DNA of 61,182 nucleotides, from NCBI GenBank assembly GCA_021774195.1, contig JAJFJJ010000092.1:1-61182 (forward strand), in the 5' to 3' direction. The notes beneath the pieces are model-generated. The model was not told the origin of the DNA. It was given only the letters and a program-made list of their open reading frames with translations, and ran no database searches. Source of the DNA: Nitrosomonas sp. Lineage in GTDB: Bacteria; Pseudomonadota; Gammaproteobacteria; Burkholderiales; Nitrosomonadaceae. Positions 34,228 to 43,804 of the stretch are shown here, one piece after another. Numbering within the stretch: position 1 is the stretch's first letter; each line of letters opens with the position of its first letter. A program made the position numbers and the translations under genes.

Positions 34228-35754
34228 CTACGATTTCTCATTGACTTGGTTGTTTTTTACAAAACGTGACCAATAAGCCGCTTGACCAAGCATGAACATC
34301 ATAAGAAATTGGGTAGGGTTGGAGTAGAAATGAAATTCCTTATATAACGTTGTTACAGCGAGCAAAAGCAGGCCAATTGACCCCACTCTAAGGAAAACAC
34401 GATGGGTCTCAGGAATGGTTTCGTTTTTGGCAAGACGCCCCGAAGCAAGGGAGCCGGATAGTAATATAACTAGAAAGGCCAAATACCCCAGAATACCAGT
34501 TTCCCATAGTAGAATAATAGTGGAAGATTTGTGAATTACATAGGAATAACGACTAGCCAACTCGCCCACTCCAACTCTACTGACGTGGGTTGCTCCCATC
34601 CCATAGCCGAAAAGGCTGTGTTTCAGATCACCGCTCTTGACATTGATTTCCCACCAATTAACCATATGGTGTACACGGCCTAGTTGACGGCCACCAGCAG
34701 ACTCTGCCGCTGGGTCTAGTGCCCTCATTACACGTTCATAATTTGAAGTAGGCTGGTTCTTGTTGATTGTATAGATGGGGGCGCTACCATAGTGAAGTTT
34801 TTCATAAGCCATGAATATGCCGCCGACCAACAGTACTGCGCAAGTTATTGCCATGATCGATTCTACAGGTCGCCGAAATAATTCTTTGTAGTAATACAAG
34901 CCAATAACAATCGGCAGCAGTATAACTGCCGCCTTAACTTCAGCAAGGGCCAATGTGCCAAGTCCTGACAGTACGACTAAAGTCATTAATGCACCATGTA
35001 ATTTACCCGAACGCCATAACGCGATGGCAGTTAGAATTGCAATCAACAACATGATAGCCATGGCGGCGCTATCGCCACCACCTTCGCTATTGCCTTGAAA
35101 CGTTCCTATAATGGCATCCCAAGAAGGCGCGCCACCCCGACCGGTTTTTTGGGCCACAAAAAGATATTGATAAAGTGCCATTGGAAGTTGCAGAACAGCT
35201 ATAACCAAGAGAGCTCTCCATAATTGCGCCTGCATTTCCTGTGAAACCAAGCCAAACATGAAGACCAGCATCAATGGCCACATAAATAAATAGTGGCGAG
35301 ATGCATTTATAAAATCTCCAAACTGTGGGTCATTAATGATGGTGGAGAAGGCGACCAGAAAAAGAAAAATGCCGGGTAATAAAATGTGGCTTGTTATTTG
35401 AATTGATGAGAAATTGAATTTGCGATGGAATAGATTCAGTAGTACAGGTAACAACAGTGCCGCACCTACCAAAACAGTGAGCCATTGAAGCTGTGTGAAG
35501 CGCAAAAAATAAGCGCTCGGTCCAGTAATCAAAAATGTTGCCCAAAATATGATCCAAATTGTCCAGGGAACGGGTGTGGCAAGAACGAAAAAAAGGCCAA
35601 ACAGAGCTAGCAAGACGATCAGAAGGATTATATTACCGAATGCAGCAAGCATGCCACTTAACACCGAAAGGAATAGGGCGCCAATCAGCAACAAGGCAAT
35701 AGGTAATGCCTTGGAGTGTGGATTGCTAGAAGTCAGTGTGGACAGTACCTTCAT
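34228..35754 (-). CDS. O-antigen ligase/Wzy-type polymerase-like membrane protein
   Basis: A 508-residue inner-membrane protein with about 11-12 hydrophobic helices and one large periplasmic loop (about residues 315-400, including SNYERVMRALDPAAESAGG). The motif SYVIHKSSTIILLWETGILG (about residues 405-424) resembles the Wzy_C signature, where a conserved His precedes the next helix. These proteins either polymerise flipped repeat units or ligate chains to an acceptor. In this locus, beside a flippase and several glycosyltransferases and without lipid A genes, polymerisation of an exopolysaccharide is more likely. The call rests on topology and the short motif. Confidence 0.82.
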   Translation of the reverse strand: MKVLSTLTSSNPHSKALPIALLLIGALFLSVLSGMLAAFGNIILLIVLLALFGLFFVLATPVPWTIWIIFWATFLITGPSAYFLRFTQLQWLTVLVGAALLLPVLLNLFHRKFNFSSIQITSHILLPGIFLFLVAFSTIINDPQFGDFINASRHYLFMWPLMLVFMFGLVSQEMQAQLWRALLVIAVLQLPMALYQYLFVAQKTGRGGAPSWDAIIGTFQGNSEGGGDSAAMAIMLLIAILTAIALWRSGKLHGALMTLVVLSGLGTLALAEVKAAVILLPIVIGLYYYKELFRRPVESIMAITCAVLLVGGIFMAYEKLHYGSAPIYTINKNQPTSNYERVMRALDPAAESAGGRQLGRVHHMVNWWEINVKSGDLKHSLFGYGMGATHVSRVGVGELASRYSYVIHKSSTIILLWETGILGYLAFLVILLSGSLASGRLAKNETIPETHRVFLRVGSIGLLLLAVTTLYKEFHFYSNPTQFLMMFMLGQAAYWSRFVKNNQVNEKS

Positions 35755-35988
35755 TATTATCTTATATCGTTTAGGATTCTTTCGTCATTTAACTAAGAAC
35801 TAAGTCTGCCAAAATGTTAAGGAGCAAACGATGTTTTTAAGTTAAATTAAGATGTTCATGATACATGGGAAACGAAGTTGGCATACGTTGATAAACGAAG
35901 CAAAATCAGCGTTTTTCGCGCTTGCATAGTCCTGTTCCTATAACATCGTACTTAACATGCTAGTCAATATGCGGTTAATTTAAGTGCT

Positions 35989-36675
35989 TTAAGCTTCAAA
36001 AGTTCCTGTTAATCTTATACGTTCTTTGATTCCAATCGATGACAACATATCCTGAATAAATTGGGACTGTAGTTGGTATGCTTCGTTATTATCAGGGCCA
36101 ATGGAAGATACACGTACTAACATGCCATCAGGTACATTTCCGGTCAAACCATAGCGTAGTTGTTGTAATTTTTGTTCGATACCAGGCAAAACAGCTTTAT
36201 CACCAACAGTAATCCAATAGGTAATGGGTTCGTTACGGTTGCCTTGAACGGCTAGTAGGCGCTTGACAGGCAACGTGCCATACTGGGTAAAGAGATCACC
36301 GGCAACAATCTTCATTATTTCAAATCCTTGCGCTAGATAGCAAGCTTCTGGCTTGTGCGCTGATAGGCTGTCACTCTGATCTCCGCCGTAAGCCACCGAG
36401 AGCATGACCCGTCGGCCTTGTGAATTGACATAGGTTCTAGCTAATGTTTGATTGTATATCTTGTCAAGACTTGCTTGAGTTTGTGGGTCAACTTGTAGTG
36501 GCACAATCGATTTGTCAATCTGCCAATCTCCAAACGTGGGTGGAATCATTGTTTCAAGGTTAACCATATCTTGCAAGTCTGCGACTTTAATGGTTGGTGT
36601 CATGACCTTGGTTAATGCAACAGAAGACAACATTAACATGCTGAGAATAAGGCTGATAATTAAAGAGTTTTTCAT
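35989..36675 (-). CDS. epsI: Exosortase-associated protein EpsI
   Basis: A 228-residue EpsI family protein with an N-terminal membrane anchor (ISLILSMLMLSSVALTKVMT). The conserved segments are LETMIPPTFGDWQIDKSI, the Cys-containing HKPEACYLAQGFEIM (about residues 105-119) and PITYWITVGDKAV. EpsI normally accompanies an exosortase in PEP-CTERM/exopolysaccharide loci, either fused to it or next to it. Here no exosortase gene and no PEP-CTERM protein is visible in the window, so this copy is an orphan or its partner lies elsewhere. The opening resembles B-type EpsI (XrtB-linked), by memory. A GGAGG site lies upstream of the ATG. Confidence 0.9.
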   Translation of the reverse strand: MKNSLIISLILSMLMLSSVALTKVMTPTIKVADLQDMVNLETMIPPTFGDWQIDKSIVPLQVDPQTQASLDKIYNQTLARTYVNSQGRRVMLSVAYGGDQSDSLSAHKPEACYLAQGFEIMKIVAGDLFTQYGTLPVKRLLAVQGNRNEPITYWITVGDKAVLPGIEQKLQQLRYGLTGNVPDGMLVRVSSIGPDNNEAYQLQSQFIQDMLSSIGIKERIRLTGTFEA

Positions 36676-36945
36676 TGGTCCTCCTTGAATGTGAGTCTTT
36701 ACTGTTTCAATTTAGGCGCATTCACGACTACGCAGACTATTTAACAAGCTCCCTTATCAATCAAATCGTTGAAAATAATGATTACTTGGATTGATAAGTC
36801 CTCCCCGATTCTACCTTACTATTATCAATTAGATCATACCAATAATTATCAAAAAGTAAACTGCGGAAAATGAATTAATTAACGGTTAGTTCCAGTTTCC
36901 AGCAGTTAGTTCCAATTGCGGCTAAAGGGAATTCTTTAAAGCCAG

Positions 36946-37452
36946 TTAACTGACCATCTTTGTGGGGTCACTACTATGTTGAATATCTACTAGCGTACCA
37001 AATTCTATCAAGTCAAATAATTCCAATAATTCCTTATTACGCATTCTAATACATCCGATGGAGCCAGGTTTTCCCATTTCTACGCTGTCTGGACTACCAT
37101 GAATATAGACATACCGACGCATGGTATCGACTGAGCCCAAACGATTAAAACCCGGTTCGCAACCTGAAAGCCATAATATACGTGTCAAAATCCAGTCACG
37201 TTTCGGAAATTGTTGTCCTAATTTCGGAGTGTAAATTTCTCCAGTTGGTCTGCGCCGGATAAAAACTGTGTTTACTGGTTGCCCAGAACCGATTTTTGCA
37301 CGGATAATGTGTTGTCCCAATGGAGTGCAGAAACTACCATTTTGTTGCCCAGTTCCATTCTTGGCAGAAGAAATTAGATATTTTCTAATACATCGATTTT
37401 GATCACTAAATACTTCTAATTGTTGCTGTGCGATATTGATGGTTATCTTCAT
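36946..37452 (-). CDS. L,D-transpeptidase (YkuD domain)
   Basis: A 168-residue YkuD/ErfK-type L,D-transpeptidase. The catalytic motif is IHGSPDSVEMGKPGSIGCIR (about residues 117-136), with the active Cys in SIGCIRM and the upstream His. It lacks a signal peptide and a LysM domain, so it is a minimal version; export would need another route or the start is misjudged. These enzymes cross-link meso-diaminopimelate residues of peptidoglycan or attach proteins to it. It follows tadA by 21 bases on the same strand, so they share a transcript. Confidence 0.92.
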   Translation of the reverse strand: MKITINIAQQQLEVFSDQNRCIRKYLISSAKNGTGQQNGSFCTPLGQHIIRAKIGSGQPVNTVFIRRRPTGEIYTPKLGQQFPKRDWILTRILWLSGCEPGFNRLGSVDTMRRYVYIHGSPDSVEMGKPGSIGCIRMRNKELLELFDLIEFGTLVDIQHSSDPTKMVS

Positions 37453-37473
37453 TCCAAATTTATTCTCAATCGA

Positions 37474-37953
37474 TTATTTTTTACGCCGCTGAGCAAAGAA
37501 TTGTTTTAATAGGATACTGGCTTCCTGCGCCATCACACCATTAGTAACGTGCATATGATGATTGAGTCGTGTCTCAGCTGGCAAGTCAATTACACTGCCA
37601 CAAACGCCAGTTTTAAGGTCTTTCGCAGCATATACCAAGCGTTCAATACGTGCATGAAATAATGCGCCAACACACATTACGCAGGGTTCTAACGTGACAT
37701 AAAGCGTACAATCCAATAAGCGATAGTTCCCTAGATGCTCACCTGCATTTCGCATAGCCATTACTTCAGCATGTGCACTTGGATCAGATGTCGTGATTGG
37801 GCAATTATAACCACGCCCAACGATTACTTCATCTTTCACAATCACAGCGCCAACTGGTACCTCGCCTTTATCACCGGCTTGCTTGGCTAAATCAAATGCA
37901 ATTTGCATGAAATAACGATCATCCAAAATTGATTTTTTGTTGTCTTTACCCAA
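37474..37953 (-). CDS. tadA: tRNA adenosine(34) deaminase
   Basis: A 159-residue zinc-dependent deaminase that converts A34 to inosine in tRNA-Arg(ACG). The zinc and proton-shuttle motifs are PSAHAEVMAMRNAG and LEPCVMCVGALFHARIERLV, and the substrate loop has GEVPVGAVIVKDE. The N-terminus is open to doubt: ATG 37953 gives a 15-residue extension before MQIAFDLAKQ, and the enzyme could start there (37908). Essential gene. Divergent from prmB across about 80 bases, co-directional with the L,D-transpeptidase gene. Confidence 0.95.
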   Translation of the reverse strand: MGKDNKKSILDDRYFMQIAFDLAKQAGDKGEVPVGAVIVKDEVIVGRGYNCPITTSDPSAHAEVMAMRNAGEHLGNYRLLDCTLYVTLEPCVMCVGALFHARIERLVYAAKDLKTGVCGSVIDLPAETRLNHHMHVTNGVMAQEASILLKQFFAQRRKK

Positions 37954-38034
37954 CGTACTTCCATCAGTAATTAATCATGGCGTGTTTTTATGCTACATTC
38001 TATCCTCAAATAATATTTCCATGCGCCTGCAAAC

Positions 38035-38937
38035 ATGTTTTTACAAACACAATCTCAGTTAACCACAATCCGCGATATGCTCCGCTTATCGATCACTCAG
38101 TTTAACAAAGCTAATCTGTTTTATGGACATGGTTCAGCAACTGCTTATGATGAGGCCGCTTATCTTATTCTGAAAACTTTGCATTTGCCACTAGATCAGT
38201 TGGAGCCGTTTCTTGATGCACATTTAACTGATGATGAACGCCAACAGGTTCTGGACATGATTGCACGTCGTGTGACTGACCGAATACCAGCTGCTTATCT
38301 GACTTACGAAGCTTGGTTGGGAGATTATTCATTCTATGTTGATGAACGTGTAATCGTCCCGCGTTCATTTATTGCGGAATTATTACAAGACCAGTTGTCT
38401 CCGTGGATTACAGAACCAGAACATATTTCTTCAGCATTGGATCTTTGTACTGGTTCAGGGTGTTTGGCTATTCTATTGGCTCACTGCTTCGAATATGCCC
38501 ATATTGATGCAGTTGATCTTTCTGAAGGTGCGCTAGAAGTAGCAAACAAAAATGTTGCTGACTATCATCTAGCAGACCGAATTGATCTCATCCGATCTGA
38601 TTTATTTAATCAATTAACCGGTCGACGATATGATCTGATTATCAGTAACCCACCCTATGTTAACGCAGCATCAATGGCGAACTTGCCTGATGAATATCTG
38701 CATGAACCTGATTTGGCGTTGGCCAGTGGAGAAGACGGTTTAGATGCTACACATGTAATTTTACAACAAGCGGCGCAACATTTGACGGATGAAGGCATAT
38801 TGGTTGTTGAAATTGGGCATAACCGGGAAGCGTTGGAACAGGCTTTTCCACAAACGCCGTTTACCTGGCTCGACACCAGTGCTGGTGATCAATTTGTGTT
38901 TCTATTGAGGCGTAATCAGCTGCCAGATGTTAAGTGA
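38035..38937 (+). CDS. prmB: 50S ribosomal protein L3 N5-glutamine methyltransferase
   Basis: A 300-residue SAM-dependent methyltransferase of the HemK group that methylates a glutamine in ribosomal protein L3. The N-terminal helical part has YGHGSATAYDEAAYL and IPAAYLTYEAWLGDYSFYV. The methyltransferase core has LDLCTGSGCLAILLAHCFEY (about residues 137-156) and the catalytic NPPYVNAASMANLP motif. The helical region with YLTYEAWL separates PrmB from PrmC, which occurs separately at 46169. Length is standard. It is transcribed alone, divergently from tadA. Confidence 0.95.
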   Translation: MFLQTQSQLTTIRDMLRLSITQFNKANLFYGHGSATAYDEAAYLILKTLHLPLDQLEPFLDAHLTDDERQQVLDMIARRVTDRIPAAYLTYEAWLGDYSFYVDERVIVPRSFIAELLQDQLSPWITEPEHISSALDLCTGSGCLAILLAHCFEYAHIDAVDLSEGALEVANKNVADYHLADRIDLIRSDLFNQLTGRRYDLIISNPPYVNAASMANLPDEYLHEPDLALASGEDGLDATHVILQQAAQHLTDEGILVVEIGHNREALEQAFPQTPFTWLDTSAGDQFVFLLRRNQLPDVK

Positions 38938-39175
38938 CAGCGCTATCAAACCCGCCAAACAGATAGATTCCCAGGTTGTTGCGCATAACTTATTTGCCGA
39001 TTTATGGTCGAATCAAACCATCTTACTCAAGAGCTAATGGATCTGCAATGTAGACTTTACAGATACGCCGTCAATTTTTCGTAACTAAACTATTGTAATG
39101 GCCATGTTTTATAGGATTGAATTTAAGAAGGTTTTTTAAGATTGGAAGTATTTGTCAATAAGAGAAAAACCGATA

Positions 39176-40834
39176 ATGAAAATACTAATTATGAATAGGT
39201 ATATTTGGCCACTTAATTGGTTCGCGCTATTTTTAAGTATTGTTATGGTGTCAACAAGCGTGATGGCTGAAGAATGGATTTATACTGTTCGTACTGGCGA
39301 TAATTTGTGGAACTTGACTGAAAGACATCTTACTAGTATGAAGTATGTCAAGCGGTTACAGAAGTTAAATCGTATTGAGAATCCATACGTGGTTCTTCCT
39401 GGCACACAAATCCGTATGCCAATTTCTTGGACGCAACAGCATCTTCATGCTGCACATGCGCATATTGTCCATGTGCATGGTGACGCATTTGTACGTCGAA
39501 AAGATACGGCTCAATTAATTTCAGCTGAACTGGGAACGCAACTTTATATCGGTGATGAAATTCAGAGTGAGGATAATTCGTTTGTAACCGTTGAATTTTT
39601 AGATAAATCACGTTTACGGGTGCAAGATAGCAGTCATGTGCGCTTAAAACATATGGAAGTATTTGGTGACTTTGGGTTGGTTGATACACTAGTGCGTTTG
39701 CAACATGGCCGTACTGAAAGTTCGGTGCCAACAAAACCAGAAGTGGGTACTCGCTATAGAATAGAAACACCCTCAGCTATTAGTTCGGTACGCGGTACAG
39801 ATTTTCGTGTTGGCACACTTGAAGAAGGTGATAAGACGACCAGTGAGGTGCTGGCTGGATTGGTGCAAGTAAGTGGTGAAAAGAGAGCGATAAAGGTTCT
39901 AGCAGGGTTTGGAACCGTGACTGCAGCAGGAGCGCCGCCATCAAAGCCTGTGACATTGTTGCCACCACCTGATTTGTCAGAGTCTGATCGCTATCATGAG
40001 AGCTTACCATTGGTAATTACATTGAAGCCATTAGAAGGTGCACTGGCTTATCGCACCCAAATTGCAATAGACCAGGATTTTGAAAATCTATGGGCAGAGT
40101 TTACTACGGTAAAATTACCTTTTCGTGACGGTGATATTCCGGATGGTGATTATTGGTTACGTGTACGAGGAATTGATGCTTCAGGGATAGAAGGAAAAGA
40201 TGCGGTAATGGCATTTTCACTGAATGCGCGTCCTGAGCCGCCATTTGTGATAGCGCCAATCCCAGGTGCCGCAGTTGATGTGGAGAATCAAGAGTTCAAT
40301 TGGACAAGACAATCTGAAGCGGCGCATTATGCTGTGACAATTAGCAAGACTGAGGATATGTCGGAAGTTGTGTTTTTTGACCCAGAAATTAATGAGACAA
40401 GTTTGAAATTGGTAGATTCTTTGCAACCAGGCCATTATTTCTGGCAGATTTTTTCGGTTTCAGAGTCTGAGGGCGCTGGTCCATTTAGTGATGTAATGTC
40501 GTTTAGAGTGCCTTTTCCTGGACCATCATTAGAAGAGACAAAAATGAATGAAGATGAAATGACGTTTGCCTGGAGGGCCGGTGCAGAGGGACAAAGCTTT
40601 CATTTTCAATTAGCGCGTGATGAAGAGTTTAATGACTTATTGCATGACAAACATACCATGGCGTTGCAGGCAACTGTGCCCTTGCCAGATAGTGGCGATT
40701 ATTATTTGCGAATAAAAACAATTGAGTCGGATGGTTTCGAGGGTCCTTGGGGACCGCACCAGATTGTCGAGATTCCATATGATATCCCATTTTGGTTGTT
40801 GTTATTGTGGCTACCTTTATTGATTCTTATATGA
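39176..40834 (+). CDS. LysM and FecR domain protein with FN3-like repeats
   Basis: A protein of about 552 residues exported by a signal peptide (FALFLSIVMVSTSVMAEEW). A LysM domain follows (YTVRTGDNLWNLTERHLTSM, about residues 35-85 from this start), then a FecR domain (GDEIQSEDNSFVTVEFLDKS; AISSVRGTDFRV), two fibronectin-III-like regions and a C-terminal hydrophobic stretch (FWLLLLWLPLLILI). LysM binds peptidoglycan, and FecR domains sense or relay signals in the periplasm. TTG 39152 is an alternative start with a GGAAG site. Four bases separate it from the CHASE2-GGDEF-EAL gene, so both form an operon; it likely supplies that protein's periplasmic input. Confidence 0.85.
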   Translation: MKILIMNRYIWPLNWFALFLSIVMVSTSVMAEEWIYTVRTGDNLWNLTERHLTSMKYVKRLQKLNRIENPYVVLPGTQIRMPISWTQQHLHAAHAHIVHVHGDAFVRRKDTAQLISAELGTQLYIGDEIQSEDNSFVTVEFLDKSRLRVQDSSHVRLKHMEVFGDFGLVDTLVRLQHGRTESSVPTKPEVGTRYRIETPSAISSVRGTDFRVGTLEEGDKTTSEVLAGLVQVSGEKRAIKVLAGFGTVTAAGAPPSKPVTLLPPPDLSESDRYHESLPLVITLKPLEGALAYRTQIAIDQDFENLWAEFTTVKLPFRDGDIPDGDYWLRVRGIDASGIEGKDAVMAFSLNARPEPPFVIAPIPGAAVDVENQEFNWTRQSEAAHYAVTISKTEDMSEVVFFDPEINETSLKLVDSLQPGHYFWQIFSVSESEGAGPFSDVMSFRVPFPGPSLEETKMNEDEMTFAWRAGAEGQSFHFQLARDEEFNDLLHDKHTMALQATVPLPDSGDYYLRIKTIESDGFEGPWGPHQIVEIPYDIPFWLLLLWLPLLILI

Positions 40835-40838
40835 TTCA

Positions 40839-43709
40839 ATGAGGCCATCCAAATTCAATTATCTAAATAACTTTGCGCTACGCGCTGTTATTCTTTTAAT
40901 GGGTGTGGCGTTATTGTCTGGCTTCATGGTGCTGGAGCGGATTGATGCTGTTTTGTACGATAAGATTTCAGTAATAAACCGACTGTCACCTGGTGATAAT
41001 ATTGTTATTGTGTCGATTGATGAAGAAAGTTTGTCAGTTTTAGGGCGATGGCCTTGGTCACGACGTGTGCATGCTGAATTAATTGATCGTTTGGCACAGG
41101 CTGGAAGCAATGTGGTTGCGTTTGACTTATTGTTTTCGGAACAACAAGATAATGATTCTTTGGCGGATAATTTGTTGGCTCAGGCTATAAAAAATCATGG
41201 TTCGGTTATTTTACCTGTTGCACCTGTAGCAGATGCGAGTTGGAAAAGTGTTCATCTAATTAAGCCGATTTCTATACTTGCTGAGAACGCTCGTTTAGGG
41301 CATGTGGATATTGAATTAGATAGTGATGGCGTTGCTCGACGAGCTTTTCTTGCCGCTGGCGTGGCTGAGCCAAGTTGGCCTGCGTTTGGACTGGCGACAT
41401 TACCTGGACAATTAGGCCAGGAGGGATCAGATGATTCGACCGTTGTAGATAACGATATAATTGAAATTAGAGGTGAATGGGTCCGTTCGCGTGAAGTGCT
41501 CATTCCTTATGTTGGTCCACCTGGGAGCTATAAACAAATCCCATATGCACAAGTACTTTTTGATAATAAAGTGCTTCCAAGTTTAAGTGACAAGATAGTC
41601 ATTGTTGGTGTGACTGCTGCTGGAATGGGAACCCGCTTTGCAACACCGGTGTCTCAGGTAAATCGTCAGCCCATGACAGGTGTGGAATGGCATGCAAATG
41701 TCATTGATATGTTACAAAATGATCAAGCTGTCTATTCTGCATCAAATATTCTTGTTACGCTTATTTCTTTGTTGTGGGTTTCACTGGTTTTAATCGGTAT
41801 TGGATTGTTTCGTAAAAATTTAACTATTCCCATACTTTTTATTGTGTTATCCATTGGATTCGTTTTTTCAATGGTTTTGCTAAGACTTGCTCATGTTTGG
41901 GTTCCTCCCAGTGCTGCTTTACTTGGTACTGTGGCAATTTATCCACTATGGAACTGGCAACGAATAAACGGTTTTATACACTCATGGTTTGTTGACAAAG
42001 TACGCTCAAGTGCTGCTTTGGAGTCAGTTGAAGATGGTGTGATTACAACTGATGCACAGGATAAAATTATTTATTTAAATAAAGGTGCAGAAAGAATTCT
42101 GCAAACAACATCTAATCAAGTTAAGGGGAATAGACTGCAAGATGTATTAAAGCTTAGTGCTGCTGAGGGTAATGATAATGGTCAGCAGGATAAATTAAGT
42201 TTGCTGTACTCTGAATCTGATATTGATGTAGCAGTCCAATGTTCGTTAAAAACTTTGTTTGGTGATAAGCATATAGTTCGCATGACGCGACATCAATTGC
42301 GTGATGAGAATAGCGATTTAATGGGTTTTGTCATTGCAATAGCAGATATTACAGATACGGTTGAATTGGTGCAGAAAATTTGCCATCAAGAAACTCATGA
42401 CACATTGACTAAGCTACCAAATCGTAAAGAATTGTTAGCACGCTTCGACCAATTAATTAAATCCGTTGTGCAAACAGGTACAGACGGTAGAGTTTTGACG
42501 GTATTTTTTGTTGCGTTAGATAATTTTAAAAAAGTGAATGATGCAATGGGGCATCGAGCAGGAGATCAGTTGCTGCGAATGATGTCACGGCGTTTATCTG
42601 AAGTGATTGATCACGATGATATCGTTGCTCGCTGGGGTGATGATGAATTTGTTTTGCTTTTTAATGATTTACCTAAAGGCGAATCGACATCTGAGATGGC
42701 GCAAAAGATTCTTGCAGTAATGGAACAAAAATTTGTTATTCAAGGTATGGAAGTCTTTGTTTCAGTGAGTATCGGAATAAGTTTTTATCCAGATGATGGG
42801 TGCTCTGGGGAACTTGTCGTGGAACACGCTGGTTCAACAATGCATCATTTCAAGGAAAAAGGAGGGAATCGCTTTGGTTTTTATTCCTCGAAATCTACAG
42901 TAATATGGACACGTGACCGACTGGAATTAGAGAAAGAATTGCGTGCGGCAGTAAATGACCACCAATTACAAGTATTTTTTCAGCCAATATTTGATGCGAA
43001 CTTGAATTGTGCCGCTAGAATGGAAGCGCTAATACGTTGGCCACACCCAAAGCGTGGTTTTCTATCGCCTGGTGTATTTATACCGTTGGCTGAAGATATC
43101 GGGTTAATTAATCAGTTGGGAAAGTTAGTTTTACGAGATGCATGTATTGTCGCCAGAAAAATGGCGCAAGGTGGTATGCCGATTAATGTATCCGTTAATG
43201 TAAGTCCCCATCAGATATTATATGGAGACTTCGTGCAAGTGGTATTGCAAGTCTTATCGGAAACAGAATTTCAAGCTGAATCATTGATTCTTGAGGTGAC
43301 TGAAAGTGCGATAATTATCGATATGGATCGTACATCCAAAGTGTTGCAAGAATTAAAGAATTTGGGTGTTTTAATTGCTTTGGATGATTTTGGTACCGGA
43401 TATTCATCGTTAACTTTATTGCGAGAGTTACCAATAGATATTATAAAGATTGATCAGTCATTTGTTCGTACATTAGACCAGAATCAACATGATCTCACGA
43501 TTGTTAAAGCAATCATTGGCTTGGGTAAGAGTATGGGTTTGGTTGTTATCGCAGAAGGTGTTGAGACTGAACAGCAGGTACAAATATTAATTGATCACGA
43601 TTGCCATTACCAACAAGGATTTTATTTTAGTCGACCGCTTAGTTATGAGTTACTTGTTGAGTTTGCGTTTGAAAAAACATGTAAAGTTAGCATAAATGAT
43701 TTCAATTAA
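40839..43709 (+). CDS. CHASE2-PAS-GGDEF-EAL cyclic-di-GMP regulator
   Basis: A 956-residue inner-membrane protein. Helix 1 lies at about residues 10-30. A periplasmic CHASE2 sensor (VIVSIDEESLSVLGRWPWSR; MTGVEWHANVIDML) spans to about 305. Three helices follow (about 305-375), then a PAS domain (about 390-500), a diguanylate cyclase domain with a changed signature RWGDDEFVLLF (GDDEF at about 600-604) and an EAL domain with intact MEALIRWPHP (near 729) and DDFGTGYSS. The cyclase site may be weak or inactive, so net c-di-GMP breakdown is the likelier output. Partner of the LysM/FecR gene four bases upstream. Confidence 0.93.
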   Translation: MRPSKFNYLNNFALRAVILLMGVALLSGFMVLERIDAVLYDKISVINRLSPGDNIVIVSIDEESLSVLGRWPWSRRVHAELIDRLAQAGSNVVAFDLLFSEQQDNDSLADNLLAQAIKNHGSVILPVAPVADASWKSVHLIKPISILAENARLGHVDIELDSDGVARRAFLAAGVAEPSWPAFGLATLPGQLGQEGSDDSTVVDNDIIEIRGEWVRSREVLIPYVGPPGSYKQIPYAQVLFDNKVLPSLSDKIVIVGVTAAGMGTRFATPVSQVNRQPMTGVEWHANVIDMLQNDQAVYSASNILVTLISLLWVSLVLIGIGLFRKNLTIPILFIVLSIGFVFSMVLLRLAHVWVPPSAALLGTVAIYPLWNWQRINGFIHSWFVDKVRSSAALESVEDGVITTDAQDKIIYLNKGAERILQTTSNQVKGNRLQDVLKLSAAEGNDNGQQDKLSLLYSESDIDVAVQCSLKTLFGDKHIVRMTRHQLRDENSDLMGFVIAIADITDTVELVQKICHQETHDTLTKLPNRKELLARFDQLIKSVVQTGTDGRVLTVFFVALDNFKKVNDAMGHRAGDQLLRMMSRRLSEVIDHDDIVARWGDDEFVLLFNDLPKGESTSEMAQKILAVMEQKFVIQGMEVFVSVSIGISFYPDDGCSGELVVEHAGSTMHHFKEKGGNRFGFYSSKSTVIWTRDRLELEKELRAAVNDHQLQVFFQPIFDANLNCAARMEALIRWPHPKRGFLSPGVFIPLAEDIGLINQLGKLVLRDACIVARKMAQGGMPINVSVNVSPHQILYGDFVQVVLQVLSETEFQAESLILEVTESAIIIDMDRTSKVLQELKNLGVLIALDDFGTGYSSLTLLRELPIDIIKIDQSFVRTLDQNQHDLTIVKAIIGLGKSMGLVVIAEGVETEQQVQILIDHDCHYQQGFYFSRPLSYELLVEFAFEKTCKVSINDFN

Positions 43710-43731
43710 ATCCAATAAATTTTCTACATTG

Positions 43732-43761
43732 TTGGTATTTAAGCGCTCATAAGATTATAAT
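43732..43761 (+). promoter_or_regulatory. Putative sigma-70 promoter of hemA operon
   Basis: TTGGTA (43732-43737) and a perfect TATAAT (43756-43761) are separated by 18 bases, ending 43 bases before the hemA ATG. Position and match fit a vegetative promoter for hemA-prfA-prmC. Confidence 0.5.
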
Positions 43762-43804
43762 GCAGCGTTTTTTATTCCTTACCAATTGCTTACATTAGTC
43801 TTCC

